From NCBI GenBank assembly GCA_964036045.1, contig OZ038378.1, forward strand, positions 184,476,944-184,540,943: a DNA stretch of 64,000 bases, written 5' to 3'. This DNA comes from Eutreptiella sp. 'Long Island Sound 2002'. Taxonomy: Eukaryota; Euglenozoa; Euglenophyceae; Eutreptiales; Eutreptiaceae. A model generated the notes under the pieces. It saw nothing but the letters and a program-made list of their open reading frames with translations, was not told the DNA's origin and did not search any database. The position numbers were made by a program, and so were the translations under genes. Of this stretch, positions 11,001-22,456 are shown one piece after another; position 1 is the first letter of the stretch; each line of letters starts with the position of its first letter.

Positions 11001-12290
11001 GTGCTCGTGCCCCATACCACAAGGCCTCGATTGCTCGTGCTCTTAGGTATCTCATGTGTGACCTTTGAAGCCCAAAGCCATTTCGAAATTGATGCCAACG
11101 TCACGAAATGCGTATGTGCCACACAACTCATGAGTGCACCATCGTCCATCTTCTTTGTCGTTGACGAGCCCGTGTGGCTTATTGAGAAACCACATCGTTC
11201 TTTGTGCCTTGTTGTGGTATCAGAACATATTGCGCGCTCGTCGTGTATTAGCATCTTTGGAGATATCATGGTACAACAGTTTTGTGCTCAGCATGAACGC
11301 GCCGCGTAATTGTTCCTTAGTTGATGCCGAAATACCGCACGCCGCTCCTACGAGTGCTTTACATCATCTACTACGCTTTCCCTTTGGTTCGGGGCACAAA
11401 GTCGCTTGAAGAAGTGACGGAAATACAATTGTTAGCAAATTGGCGGATCCCTGTATGGTGCTTGTATGCTGCTACGTTTTGAGATGGTAGTCCCCAGTAC
11501 GCAATCGCTAGCATTGAAGTGCATCGGGCCTTTTGTGCTCTCAAGTTACAAAAGCATGTTAGCGACTTTTCTGCGTCATTGTTTTTGCAGCGCGGCTTTT
11601 CCAACATCACGATCTCGCTCTCTAATCCGAAGACGCAAATCACCCGAAGCAGCTTGCTATTGCGCCGCAATTTGGGATTCTTGAAGTGCGCCCCCTCTCT
11701 TGTTTCGCACCCTGCCATGGTTCTCAATGCCTTTTTGTGCAAGGTCGTTGAGGCCGTGTGGTCGCGTTGATGAGTGATGGAATGTGATTGGTTCAATTTA
11801 CTTTTGTCTTTCCGGCAGATCGCGCCCAACCAAACGTGCATCCAAACCACTCACCAGTGCGTGGGATGTGTGGCACGTACCGTGGCTCTTGCATGGAGGT
11901 TTCTTTTGGAGGAATGTAAATTCACCATGACGTGAAGTTTGTTTTTCCCGTATTGCTTTGTATTTACGCAATACATGTAGTTATTTTGGCCGCATCACAA
12001 GGTGCACGCGTGCCTGATAATCGAGCCCTTTGCCGCTTGCCGGTGTGCATATCTTTTAGGGATGGGTTGCTGCGTTATCCCATGTTCTTCACCGGCCTCA
12101 TCACGTGGGTCATCTATGTGGGAAGTTGTGCTGGAACATTGGTGCTTGCAACCATCGGATATGTCTACACCCATCCATCTCCGAAGACTGTCGATGCTCT
12201 GGTGTGTGAAGCTAAGACCGGGAAACCTCTCTTTCTAGGAATAGAGTTGGTGCAAGGTCCGGCAGAGGCTTAGTAGGGAAGGGGATGGGC
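8037..12290. other. Low-repeat region without an assignable gene
   Basis: This 4.2-kb block upstream of the kinase start has few simple repeats and many frames that read like protein on both strands but are interrupted. On the minus strand 8793-8323 is free of TGA for 157 codons but carries three TAA/TAG codons. On the plus strand 9352-9900 is free of TGA for 183 codons but also has three TAA/TAG codons, and could splice through a 52-base GT-AG intron to 9953-10099. None matches a family I recognise. Decayed genes or chance open frames are both possible. Confidence 0.4.
11932..12273 (+). CDS. Possible membrane-protein exon, unidentified
   Basis: A 113-residue open frame beginning with a hydrophobic stretch (FVFPVLLCIYAIHVVILAA, like a signal anchor), followed by a second long hydrophobic segment around residues 48-78, then a hydrophilic tail ending ELVQGPAEA and TAG. 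The only start within the frame is GTG, so if real it is an exon of a larger gene rather than a complete CDS. No family is recognised and no splice partner was found. Confidence 0.25.
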   Translation: MKFVFPVLLCIYAIHVVILAASQGARVPDNRALCRLPVCISFRDGLLRYPMFFTGLITWVIYVGSCAGTLVLATIGYVYTHPSPKTVDALVCEAKTGKPLFLGIELVQGPAEA

Positions 12291-12575
12291 ACTCTTGCGG
12301 CAGCATCCGGCGGGGAGGAGACGTGGTGCCATTCACCACGTCTCATGGTGAATGGCACCCGGCGGTGGGTTTCGCAGCGTCCAAGAACGATGGGCTCGCA
12401 TCTGGCGACCTCCGGCATGCCGGACACTAGCGCCCACATTGACCCCTTGGTTTCAGTTGATTGGGGTTCATCGGACAAGCAAGCATGGAGGGAACAGGAG
12501 GGGCGACGCATCCTGAGCGCTCGCCCGGGCCCACCATGTGCTGATTCCCGGACACTGGGGGGGGGGGGGGGTCAC

Positions 12576-12805
12576 CCATGCAGCACCCAGTGGGCCACCA
12601 CTGGGCCCCTGAGGCGTTTTGTGGATCTGTTAGTGCGCACAGGGCACCCAGAGGGCCAACCCTGCAGCCCCTGCAGCGCAATATCGCTGTTCGCCTGCGC
12701 CCAGGGGATCGGGCCTCTGAGACGTCTTGTGGAGTCGTCAGTGCGCCCAGGGGATCCAGCACCCAGTGGACCACCACTGGGGCCCCTGAGGCGCACTGTG
12801 GAAAG
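12576..12805 (+). repeat. Degenerate tandem repeat, about 70-80-bp unit
   Basis: Roughly three units sharing CAGCACCCAGTGG-CCACCACTGG, CCTGAGGCG and a GTGGA-TC-TTAGTGCGC-CAGGG block. The unit is GC-rich. It follows a poly(G) run at 12549-12562. Confidence 0.6.
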
Positions 12806-13019
12806 GAGTGGTGGGCCAGGAAAGGGAAGGAACCCACAAAACCGGGGTGGGCAGAACCAAGGACGACGGCGCGGCCACCGTGCAGCGTAAATCACCCGGG
12901 ACACCACGCAGGCGCACACGCCACCCGCGAAGCGCACGCTACCCCCGACCATCAAGGAGCGCGTCATGCGCACGCGCGACCCACAGAGTGGTGGAGCGCA
13001 GGGGGTGGACGGCCGGTAC

Positions 13020-13380
13020 AATGCGCGGAGGAGTGGGGCACCTGGGCATCACGCACACGGGAACGCGGCGAGGCAGGTGGTGGACGAACGGAGGACGGAG
13101 GTGCGTGGGCAGCAAAAACAGTCAAACGACCCCCGCAACAACCAGCACAACCTCGGTACGCCAATTACTGGGCACAACTAACGCACAAACGGCACCCGCC
13201 GCAACCAACATAGCCACTACTGGGCACCGCGAACGCGGAAACGACACCAGCAGGAGCACAGGCCGCAGCAGCCGACAAAACGCAGTGACCCGACGCAGCA
13301 TGCGAAGGGAAGAACGGGTGACTGTCCAGGGCCCCGTAAAGAAACAGCAACCCGACGGAATGTGTGACCCATGCATCAAA
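13020..13380 (+). repeat. Interspersed repeat family, copy 2
   Basis: Matches 25075-25425 in the same orientation and 1925-2145 inverted. It keeps the frame encoding HRERGNDTSRSTG then AVTRRSMRREERVTVQGPV and KKQQPDGM. Upstream lies a Thr/Ala-rich block with short internal repeats (ACAACC, GCACCCGCCGCAACC). Confidence 0.75.
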
Positions 13381-13552
13381 TCGAACTGCTCGCCGCCCTG
13401 TGCGTCCCGTCTGTGTGTTATCTCCACTAGCGTTCCTGTTGGACATGGACATCCGTTGCATGCGCCCTTTTTGCCAACGGGGATCAGGATACAGGCAAGG
13501 TACACGTGGCGTCCGAAGGGCAAAAACAATGTGTATGCGTGCGTGTGCGTGC

Positions 13553-13557
<5 letters not shown>

Positions 13558-13591
<34 letters not shown>
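13558..13591 (+). repeat. (GT)n microsatellite
   Basis: Uninterrupted GT dinucleotide run preceded by diverged GTGCGT units. Confidence 0.9.
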
Positions 13592-13592
<1 letters not shown>

Positions 13593-13897
13593 AACAAACA
13601 AAGATTACATTTTACGATGACAGCAGTTACAGCTAAATAAGCAGGCAAGACAGCACTCAGGAACAGCACAAATCGAGCCCAAGAGTGATAAATGTCCATA
13701 AATGTCCAATGTCCATTCACTGACCATGACGGGCCCCCTTGGAGTCTCTGTGTGTGTGAGCGGGTGGTTACACCCGTCTCCAGCTAAGTACCTCCAGAGT
13801 AGACATGTAAGTAGCGCTGCGGTTTTCAACAGATCATACAATCATTGGCTAGACAGGGCCGGGCAGTGGGCAGGGTCTGTAGTGATCAGCGCAACTT

Positions 13898-14071
13898 GCA
13901 CTGTGAGAACAAACTCCTGTACACCGTCACTCCTGTCTCAGAAAGGACCTTGCCTACCTTTTTGTTAATGGCCTGATGAAATTGTCTCGGTGACCAGTGC
14001 TCTGCCTTCGCCTGCTTTCGTCTTCACTGACGTTGTGCCCCGCGTTTGGTCCCCACTGGTTTTCCCGCACG

Positions 14072-14074
<3 letters not shown>
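13898..14074 (+). repeat. 177-bp duplicated block, copy 1
   Basis: Aligns without gaps to 59362-59538 with only four mismatches that I can count. Both copies end at the same base, in GCACGAAG, immediately before a (GT)n tract. A recent dispersed duplication, or a non-autonomous element with a microsatellite 3' end, would explain this. Confidence 0.85.
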
Positions 14075-14157
<83 letters not shown>

Positions 14158-14190
14158 TGGGTGGGTGGGTGGGTGGGTGGGTGGGTGGAT
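14075..14190 (+). repeat. (GT)n followed by (GGTG)n microsatellite
   Basis: About 80 bases of GT then about 30 bases of GGTG. It directly follows the duplicated block. Long His/Thr or Cys/Val frames through it are artefacts. Confidence 0.9.
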
Positions 14191-14565
14191 GGTGGGAATC
14201 TATGTGTTCCTCTTGGTCCATCATGCATTTTATTTGGGGCTCCTCTCGTGGTCTCCCTCCTCCAATTATGCAACCTGGATCTTAAACGGCGGATGCCCTC
14301 TCTACAATGACGCCCCCCCCACACACGCACCAGTGCCCAACATTCTGCTGCAGGATCCAAATTCTGATCTGAGTCGATTGCTACAGAACGGACAAAACGG
14401 GTTTGTCCTTGCGTGTCCAACGTCATGCTGTCAACCTGTCATGCTGTCAACAACTGTAGAAAGCAGTGATACCATCGTTTCCACATCGATTGGCCATCTG
14501 ATGAGTGCGACACGGCGCTACAGCTGCAGGGTCGGTCTGGATGGGCCTGTGAATTGATTTCCCAG

Positions 14566-14795
14566 GCCAGCCCATGAATTTTCGACGCACGCAGCAGCAT
14601 TCCGCGTGGCTCAAGCTACTGAGGATTCCATTGGGGCGGAGGGATCCATTCCCATTGGCAAAGCTGCTGCTTCGCTCATGGAACCCAGGCAAAGCATGAA
14701 CGCTGTTTGGACCACAGGAGACCGCAGGAAGGCGGCCATGGATTGGGATATGAGTGGAAGAGTCCACTGGGATGGGGACCAAGGATGCAAGATTG
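14566..14795 (+). CDS. Exon-like coding segment, unidentified
   Basis: A frame of about 76 residues follows a good polypyrimidine acceptor (TTGATTTCCCAG) and could end at a GT donor in the G-rich run near 14796. Its composition is protein-like: VAQATEDSIGAEGSIPIG, then KAAASLMEPRQSM, then DRRKAAMDWDMSGRVHWDG. No family is recognised. Entry is phase 2 and exit phase 1, so other exons are required; none was joined with confidence. Confidence 0.35.
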
Positions 14796-15031
14796 GTGGG
14801 GGTGGGGGTTGATTGGTTGGTGTAGGAGGTGAGGAAGACGGGGAATTGCAGCTTTCTGGGTGACAGGGGGTGAAGGGAGGGGAGGAGGTCGCGCTTTTAT
14901 CCGTAGGCGCACATCTGCTGAGAAAATCACACGCGCGCATCAACATAGCCACAGGCGCATCGGGGGGAGTCGGGCGGGCAGATACAATTTACTACAGACA
15001 AAAGTAGAGGTCGTTGAACATTGTTGAGCTG

Positions 15032-15575
15032 CAAAGCCAAGGATCAAGAGGCAAAAATTGGGGATGAAAGGATTGAGGGTGCAAACAAGCGTAAGGTGAA
15101 CGAACCCAAGCAGCACAAGAACAGACGGATGAACGTCAGAAAGACCCTAAGTAGCCCCCATGCTACACTTGGCAAGGATGGGGAATAGGTTCCGAGGGAT
15201 AGAAAAGTGTGGCACACCCGCCGCAACCGTCATCAGCAACGCCAGCAAAAAGGGTGCACAGTGTTTGTGCAAGTCTGCTGGTTTTGAGCAAAACAACAAA
15301 CGAATGCAAGCATCCGAAGAAATGAATACGCTCGAAAAGCCACTGGCCTCTGCGCCAATGGCCGAACACTCCAAAACTCCGGAAATGTTCTCAATAACCG
15401 GGAGGTCACTTTCAAGGAATTTGCTGGAGATCCAAGGCAATCCCTTGGGACGGCTGCAGCCCGATTGGCTGACAATATGAAGGAGGCCCTAAACAGGATA
15501 CTGCCACCTGTGTTGCGGCGCACCGGTATCATAATTGCGATCATCATCGCGGTAGGGAGGGGAAAGAGCTATCCC
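15032..15575 (+). pseudogene. Frame-shifting coding remnant
   Basis: Three protein-like pieces occur in order but in alternating frames. The first is basic and Glu-rich (KIGDERIEGANKRKVNEPKQ). The second, 15180-15410, is Ser/Lys-rich (ATVISNASKKGAQCL, ASEEMNTLEKPLASAPM). The third returns to the first frame (VTFKEFAGDPRQSLGTAAAR) and ends in a hydrophobic stretch (GIIIAIIIAVG). A stop lies at each change of frame. This looks like a gene with two compensating indels, though unrecognised introns cannot be excluded. Function unknown. Confidence 0.35.
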
Positions 15576-16174
15576 TGATGGGCACAGGGGCTGTTGAATG
15601 TTATAGACATCGCTCCAGTTTCCTGCTGCTTTGTATTGTGCACAGAGGGCGAGTGCCGTGCCAAAAGACACCGTTAGCCGTGGAGGGGTCAGATGAAGCC
15701 CCACGGCGCCTTGCAGCCGCCGCAGGACCCCCGAAGCCAAGGGACCTTTCAACACGGAAGCCTCCTCAGGGCGCCTCATCATCAGGTCTGCTCTGCCAAT
15801 CCCGTTCTTCACTTGCGTTGTGATGGTCACATTACATTACATTGCAGGCCTTCCCAGGGGTACGGCACTGGCCAACAGCCTACAAGAACACCCCCCATGT
15901 ACCCGGTACGGTCAGCACTGCACATGGCATCAGTAGTGTTTGCATTCCTTTCTAGATGCACAGTGACACTGATGACAAGCTACCGTGCGAGTTGCTGATG
16001 CGGATGCAAGCATCTTCTTTGCTTTATCTTAGGGGGTTGCTCAGTCGTCCCCTGCTGCACCTGTGGCGTGCAGGAAGAGAGACCTACCCCTAATAGTAGT
16101 TTGGATCGTTTTGGCAGCTTGACAATGCATTTAGTCCTCCAGGTGGGCTGGTATGGGACCACTCGTGGTCAATA

Positions 16175-16365
16175 TTGCATTTTGCACTTTGCTTGACTAG
16201 ACCATTTGGCCACATGCAAATGAACTTCGTTATTGAGGGACTCGGGCCATATGATGCTGGATGCAACTGGCTGGACTATCAGCTGAAGTATACCAACGAG
16301 GTTCGCAAGTTGTTGGGCATTGATCAATTTGGGCCCAACCATTCTGAAGGTTGTGCAAGTGTGTT
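16175..16365 (+). CDS. Exon-like coding segment, unidentified
   Basis: The frame reads HMQMNFVIEGLGPYDAGCNW then LDYQLKYTNEVRKLLGIDQF, which is aromatic-rich and typical of a folded domain. A poly(G) run follows at 16376. A donor may lie at TACCAACGAGGTTCGC. It is not assigned to a family. Confidence 0.3.
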
Positions 16366-16506
16366 TGTGTGTGGCGGGGGGGGTATGGTGATCCAATCCC
16401 CTGTACTGTAAATTTGTAACTGTAAATTGTAACTGTAAATTTGCGTCAAGTTGCTTAATCATAGTATCGGTTGGTGCGGCTGGTGCGTTGCACACTTCCT
16501 TCTCAG

Positions 16507-16649
16507 GCACACAGCAGACGTTGCGTGCAAGGAAGACTTCGAATGGCAAAGCGAAGGCAGAGGCGGGTCCATCTTCAGGAAAGGTGGGAACCCAACATGC
16601 GGACGACGATGAGGTTTCTCTGGATTCATTTCAAAGCGCAGAAGATTGA
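16507..16649 (+). CDS. Exon-like segment, hydrophilic tail ending in TGA
   Basis: Acceptor CCTTCTCAG, phase 1, then a low-complexity hydrophilic frame (TQQTLRARKTSNGKAKAEAG, later HADDDEVSLDSFQSAED) to TGA. The composition fits a disordered C-terminus. It could be the last exon of the gene that includes 16175-16365. Joining is uncertain because the donor of the earlier piece is not fixed. Confidence 0.3.
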
Positions 16650-17025
16650 ACGCAGTGGCGCCCATGTTGTGGGGTTAGTAAATTTGAGTTCACGTCCCTT
16701 CTTTCTGCCATTTTTGCGATGTTTAGGCGGCAACAGTTTGGGGTTTAATGCTGGGCATTGACGCTGATATCCTTGAACTTGGAGTTTTCGCAAACCGGCA
16801 GTTTCAGCGGCCTTGTTGATTGGTCTTTGAAGCTTAAGATAAAAATCACCAGTAGGCCGATGTTGAATTGGCGTACGGGAGCAGGGAGCACCAGGGATGA
16901 ATATAATACTGCCACAATTATGTTGGTGGGGCTGGGGGGGGGGGGCGGGGGCAAGGCTGAGAACGCCTGAAATGACGAAATGACGATTACGAAATCGCAA
17001 TTTTCCACTGCTTTTTGCTTTGCAG

Positions 17026-17228
17026 GTGTGCCTCACCGTTGCATGTATCATCCTCTTCCAGCAGCCAGTCCTCCAGTTCGTCAAGTGACTGAGGATGAGG
17101 CTGAAATGGAACGCATTTTGGGGAAATGCGTCAAAAAGAACGTGAAAAACACTGTTCATTGTTTTTTGGGTTGCGGCAAATCCAGTGCTTCGTCTTGTGT
17201 TTCAGAGAGGAGGGACCCAGGGCTGTGA
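17026..17228 (+). CDS. Exon-like segment with Cys residues, unidentified
   Basis: Follows acceptor TTTGCTTTGCAG. The frame reads VPHRCMYHPLPAASPPVRQV then TEDEAEMERILGKCVKKNVK and ends GCGKSSASSCVSERRDPGL and TGA. A helical stretch in the middle and scattered cysteines are visible, with no recognisable domain. The minus strand of the same stretch is also open, so confidence is limited. Confidence 0.3.
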
Positions 17229-19778
17229 CTGCACTGTACTTTGGTTGGCCGGCATTTCGTAATCGTCATTTCGTCATCTGGGGGGGGGGGGGGGGCTGGA
17301 GGGGGACCCCCCCCCTGTTATATTCATCCCTGGGGGACGCAGCACTGATCGTAAACGGAATGGGTACAACCAGTGGACAACAGTGTACCGTTGCACGTTG
17401 TGCATGGTGTAGCATGCGAAGCCCATCCCAGCTGTCTCTTATCCTGTTGTACCCGACCTGCAGTGAGTTCTGCCGCGAGTAATCAAAATACACCCAAAGC
17501 CCCCGTAACGCGCACACCTGACCCCACTAACCCATGCTGGACGCCAAGGGGGCTGAAGCAGCACCTGGGAGCAAAGGTACGCCTGTCCCACTCTCATGCA
17601 CGAAAATACGACCCACCGCCTGTTGACGAACAATGCAGACCAAGTTCCCCCCGAAAACTCAAACCAGTGTGTGCACCCGGAAGTGCCAACCGGCAAACTT
17701 ACCGAGCCTTCATGGCACCCCCCCCCCCTTGTGGTTTTCGACTGACAGCATCCAAAACATCAAAGGTCCGCTGGCGTATGTGCAGCATCGTGCATCCATT
17801 CCTGGTGTGTACCGATTGCGCTGCAACCCAGCCTCCATCTGATGTGTTGATTCGGCGTGTTGAGCACTTGGTGATTCGGCCTGTGCTACAATGCCCCATG
17901 CGTTTGTGGTGGAGAGCACCCTTCCACCTTCACCAAATGGGAAAGGCTCCATCTGAAGCCTCCACCAGTGCGGCCAGGAGGGTGGACGCCAGGCGCAGGA
18001 CGCTGCAATGCTGAGCAGGGCATCAAACGTTCTGCTTTCACTGATGTCCGTTGAATACCTGAATTGCACAGGGCCGTCCGCCAGGTGATGACTGGAATCG
18101 CTTGATGGAGAAGCCGCTGCATTGTTCCCTTGTCAAATGCACCCAGGAGCAAGGCAAAGGCAAACATTTCCACATCGGATCATAACCCACTGCCACCGGC
18201 AGAGAGCGGTCTGTGGGGAGCGGAGTAAAGAAGAATGCAGCGGCAGTGCGAGTTGTCGCCTCGGCGTGTACCCGCCTGATGTGATACACACTGAAGGAAG
18301 GGCCAAGGGACGTTCTACGTGCTGTCTGGTCTCTCTCGACCTCTGACCGCGGGGGCGTGCAGGGCCAAGCCGGGAATGATGAGGCGTAGCGCCCCTGGGC
18401 ACTGCAATGAATGGCGCGAGAGTTGGCTTACAAACGGTCGGAAGAGAAGGGGTATCGGAGTTGGCCACCAATCTCTGCAGTTGACAGTGTCTTCGGTCAG
18501 GAAATGTAGCCCTGACATCAAGTTTTTGCCTTGGTTTGTGCTGCCCTGCTTCAGTTTGGCGGTTGGTGCTCGGATTTGAATTCGTATTTCCAAAATTGTT
18601 CACAAGCAAGTGAAATTTTTTTGGGCTCCTGAAGAGCAGAAATGCACACCACACCCCATGCTCCAAGGGCATGCCAAGGCGTTCAAAACGGTGATAGGAT
18701 TCTACTCGTGTCACATCCTCGTGCACCAACAGTCCTCTAGTGAATCGTACCGTCTGCTGACTACAGTTGGGGTACAGACCCATGTCCACCAGCCTTAGAG
18801 GGAGGGTCATCATGGCTCATTAGCAAATGGAAGGGGCATCGGCTTGATGTTTGAAGCCACCAGGTGCCTGGTAACTGTAGCCTCCATGGGATACCGGCCT
18901 GTGATGGAGGTTGTTAGCGAAGGAGGATCAAAGGAGAACAGGAGCGGTTCCAGAGCCCGCTCTCCCTCAAATTTCTTCTTCACACGTCCCCACCTGATCC
19001 GCAAAGGAAAGCCACATGCACGAAGTGGCATATTTTGTTGAACTCTGCTGATGCGTGTTGTGCTTTGTGCAACACTCAGTAAGCACCAGGACGCATTCGT
19101 GGCATATTTGTTGTTGGTGTTGTTGTTGTGTCGGGCGCCCGTAACGGTGCTATGATAGCCGGCATGACAAGACGTTTCAGTGCACGTTGGTGATGATGTT
19201 GTATGTCATCTCGCATATCGTTGCAGCGGCTGTCTGGAGGGGAGCAGCAAAGGCCTCCACGGCGGTGTACCAGGTAGTGTGCATTGGAACCGTCTCCTTT
19301 TGGGTTCGAACCCCCCATTACGTAACCCCACTATCTGCACCCTGCGTGCACGTAACCCCATTGACTGCATGACCAAACACAACTTAGAAAGTGGTGAAGT
19401 GGTATGTTTAATGTGTAATACGCGTTCCGCGTCATCCTCAAACACAATGATCGACCACTGCTGTGGGTCAAGTCTCCGCGATGCCAATGGTCCTTTTGTT
19501 GCATCTGTACGATGTATGTTTACCCCCACAGGAATACAATCAAAGCAGTGGACGACATCAGTGTAGTGCTGAGGCGTCTGGTGTTGATGCAATAGCAGGC
19601 AGCAGCAACACTGCCGGTGGGAGGTCAGAGGTGTAATCGCAAACCATGCTTCCGCTGCATTTCTAGCGCATTTCATTTTGGGTATGCGTACTCCATTTCC
19701 CCTTTTTTTTCTGTCTGGTCGGTACATAAAGCATAGCGATGTGCGGCGAGTTAAGGAGAGATCCTGGGTGTTCTCCAG
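17229..19778. other. Region with competing open frames, no gene assigned
   Basis: Long frames occur on both strands (plus 17373-18014; minus 17710-18069, 18133-18813 and 19206-19943). The stretch at 19330-19570 reads plausibly on both strands: minus contains SIIVFEDDAERVLHIKHTTS, and plus contains VVCLMCNTRSASSSNTMIDH. I could not establish exon boundaries for either. Confidence 0.35.
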
Positions 19779-20000
19779 GTCCAGCGAACCATTATAATTA
19801 TTATGAGGGCCGTGGTTCTTCAAGCACCTCATCATCAGCCCCCCAATCAGTGGATTCTGGGCTGTATGGTCTGTATGATAACAACAGGAGGCTGCACTGC
19901 AAGCCATGCGGAAAAAAGATGGATGAGACTCGGGACGACTCACTGACGAAGCATGTTACCTCAGGCATTCATGATGTTGCATGCGCCAAACATATTCAGT
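19779..20000 (+). CDS. Zinc-finger-containing exon (C2H2/BED-like)
   Basis: Follows acceptor TGTTCTCCAG (entry phase 1). The encoded order is a Tyr/Ser-rich stretch (NHYNYYEGRGSSSTSSSAPQ), then a single finger with C-x2-C-x14-H-x5-H: CKPC, the linker GKKMDETRDDSLTK, His, VTSGI, His. The pattern is that of U1-type and BED-like single fingers, which bind nucleic acid and are frequent in domesticated hAT transposase proteins such as CGGBP1; that comparison is from memory of the family and is inference. The exon probably ends near 19995-20005. Upstream and downstream exons were not identified with confidence. Confidence 0.5.
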
Positions 20001-20805
20001 CTTTGTTTTTTGTTCTGCCGCTGATTGTACTACCTGGTAACAGATCGGCCTACTGTTGGTGCTGTGTGGGGTGCAGCGCAAACCACCCCGCCTGCATCTG
20101 ATGACCAGACATGATGGGTGCTGCTGGTGGCTGCCGGTGACTTTGGTTGCAGATCAGAATATTGAAAGCCAGGAATGTTTCAACGGGATTCTTGTGTGCA
20201 TTTGTCTTCTTGTGGCAGGGTCTGTTGGTGCATGGCAAAACAAGTTTCCCATCAGATTGACTACTGCAGAACAGGTGACAAAAAGTTTCTTGGTGGGAGT
20301 TAAACCACCGTCAATTGGATCATCACACCGGGCATATACCACTAGAGTAAACAGCAGTTGGTAGACTACGGCTCAAGGACCATGTACAGACCGAGAGATA
20401 TTTGGGCTTCCACATGACTCCAACTACAGAGCAACCAAAAGGAAGGTGTGTTTGGGGCCTGGGACTGAGATCCAGGGGCACTGGGAACCTGTTTTGCTGA
20501 AAAACTGGTCCGCCGATTTGTTCCGCTGATTTGTTGGGATTTCTTCGCCGATTTGGGGGGGGACGGGGGGTTGCTGTTGTGTGTGCGTGTCTGCATGTCC
20601 CCCTGCAGCTTCCGCTGAATCTTGTTGGCCGCCGCATTTTTTTTGGGTTCGTTGGTTCTCATCGTGTGTGTGTATGCGTTGATGGTCCGCGTTTGTGTTT
20701 TTGCGTGTGTGTCGGAGTCGTCTGACCGAATTGGATCTAGCCAGGAATTTGAGGCACTTTTGACATCACCTGCTCGGGGATGTCCTATCACTAACAAGTG
20801 CAACA

Positions 20806-20962
20806 TTCTTTGTGCTTGCTCAGCCTGCGCAACGCCTATTTTCTTCTGTGGAAGCTTCTGTGGAAGCGAAAGGGTGTAACCACGACAACGACGCAGACGC
20901 AACACTTGTTCCTGACCTCATTTCCGGGTCACATGCAGATACATTTGACTGAATCCCAGTAT
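20806..20962 (+). CDS. Exon-like acidic tail ending in TGA
   Basis: The frame reads FFVLAQPAQRLFSSVEASVE, then AKGCNHDNDADATLVPDLIS and a short tail to TGA. It lies 0.8 kb downstream of the zinc-finger exon on the same strand and could be the C-terminal exon of that gene, but the acceptor is not fixed. Confidence 0.25.
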
Positions 20963-20999
20963 ATCTGCATGTCCGACTGAATCAGACTCCTGCGATTTT

Positions 21000-22000
21000 C
21001 CCCTTACAATCTGTGAGCTGGTTGAAGGTCTGTACCCTCCCTCTGGCACACTGCCACCAGGTGCACTCTGCAGTACATCAATAGTATGCTGTCAGCAGGT
21101 GCAGGCAGTCCCTTCCAACTGTTGCTGTATGTGCTGTTGGCCCCTCATGAGGCAGAAGAGGCTGCTGATAGAGGCCCCCATAACCATCATGTGGCACACT
21201 GACCATCATGTGGCATTGATTTGTGGTGTCGTGGGTGGTTCGAGCCCGTCGGCAATAATTGCAGAACGGGAAGGAAGACGTCAGAATCCTGTTGATGCCA
21301 TGCCATGGACAAGGTAAGAGAGACAAAGGGGCATGAGCAAAGAGGTGTGAGCTTCAGCGCCAGGGACATGGAGGCATTCAGCTTGGTACAGTAATTTTTG
21401 AGAGGTTGTGTGTTTTGTCGGGCTAAAGACCACACACGAGGCATCCCGCACATGGTGAGAAGATGTTGCTGGGACTCACTTTGTAACGTTGTCCTATGTT
21501 GTGTGCCGAGTTAGTAACAAGCAATGACTATGCATTGTGCACTCTGCTTATACACATAAGGGCAGCATTAGTTGGATCCACTCGGGTTGCAGCATGAAGG
21601 GGGTAGAGAGCAAACCCCTGACACACGCATGCACGCGCATAGAGCGGAACAAACAGAGCAACAAAGCGGTGATCTGATTGTTTATTTGCATTGTCAGGCC
21701 ACAACAACAGCCAAAGTGCTGCGCGATTAGGCACCTTTTGTGACAGTCGGAGCATGGTACTTGTGAATGCAGTTTGGAGCAGCCGTACCCACCCACCCTA
21801 ACAACCTAGTTGGGGAGATGGTTGAGTAGTGACTCCACACCCTGTTTTTAGTTGTGTTGCCTGTTCCACCACAATCTCTATTGAATCAATAAAAGGGAGG
21901 ATATAAGGCTATATAATCCATATTGGGGCCAATAAATCAGGGGGAGGGGGGGCAAGACCATAGAAATAGCAACAAAGGACATACACACACACACACACAG
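21000..22000. other. No supported gene
   Basis: Only weak frames on either strand. It ends in a (CA)n run at about 21980-22000 that leads into the SINE pair. Confidence 0.5.
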
Positions 22001-22445
22001 GATCCCCGGTTACCTCAACCGGGCTAAGCGCAAGTCTCGCAACCGAAAGGTTGTGGGATCAATTCCCGGATTGGGCATGCCTGGAGGCGGGCAGTGGCAG
22101 CCGTCAAAGGCATTCTTTCTGGGGAAAGCGCCAAATTGAGTAGGGCGTGGAGGCTGCCTCGCTGCCGCGAGCACCACCAGCTATGAAAGCCCCAATACGC
22201 ACACAACACACGGGGCAACATGGCAATGACAGGCTCGTTGAACCAATACCGTGGAACTGGCCCAGCGGAAGCCACGGAGCCACCACCCCAGTTCCAGGGT
22301 GGTCCTGGGGTAACGAGCCAAGATCTAGCCTAAAAGTGCATATCGGCCTTCACCGTGGGCCTCAGCGACAGGGAGCGACCCGACCCGAGGACGCCAGTGT
22401 GGCCATACAGGCTCAACCGGGAGACCCGGTAAAACTGGTGAACCC
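22001..22445 (+). repeat. tRNA-derived SINE-like unit 1
   Basis: Begins with a tRNA-like 5' part: A-box-like CGGGCTAAGCG, an anticodon-loop-like GTCTCGCAACC, and B-box-like GGGATCAATTCCC. A non-tRNA body follows (GGAGGCTGCCTCGCTGCCG, CACACGGGGCAACATGG, GGGAGCGACCCGACCCGAGG). RNA polymerase III internal promoters of this kind drive SINEs. A second unit follows almost immediately. Confidence 0.7.
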
Positions 22446-22456
22446 CGACACACACA

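Noticed and set aside
13990-14310. His/Thr and Cys/Val repeat proteins
   Set aside because: Products of the (GT)n and (GGTG)n microsatellites.
17886-18290. C-lobe of a second protein kinase on the minus strand
   Set aside because: DVEMFAFALLLGA recalls DVYSFG-type motifs, but a TGA precedes it and no catalytic loop, DFG or APE motif is nearby.
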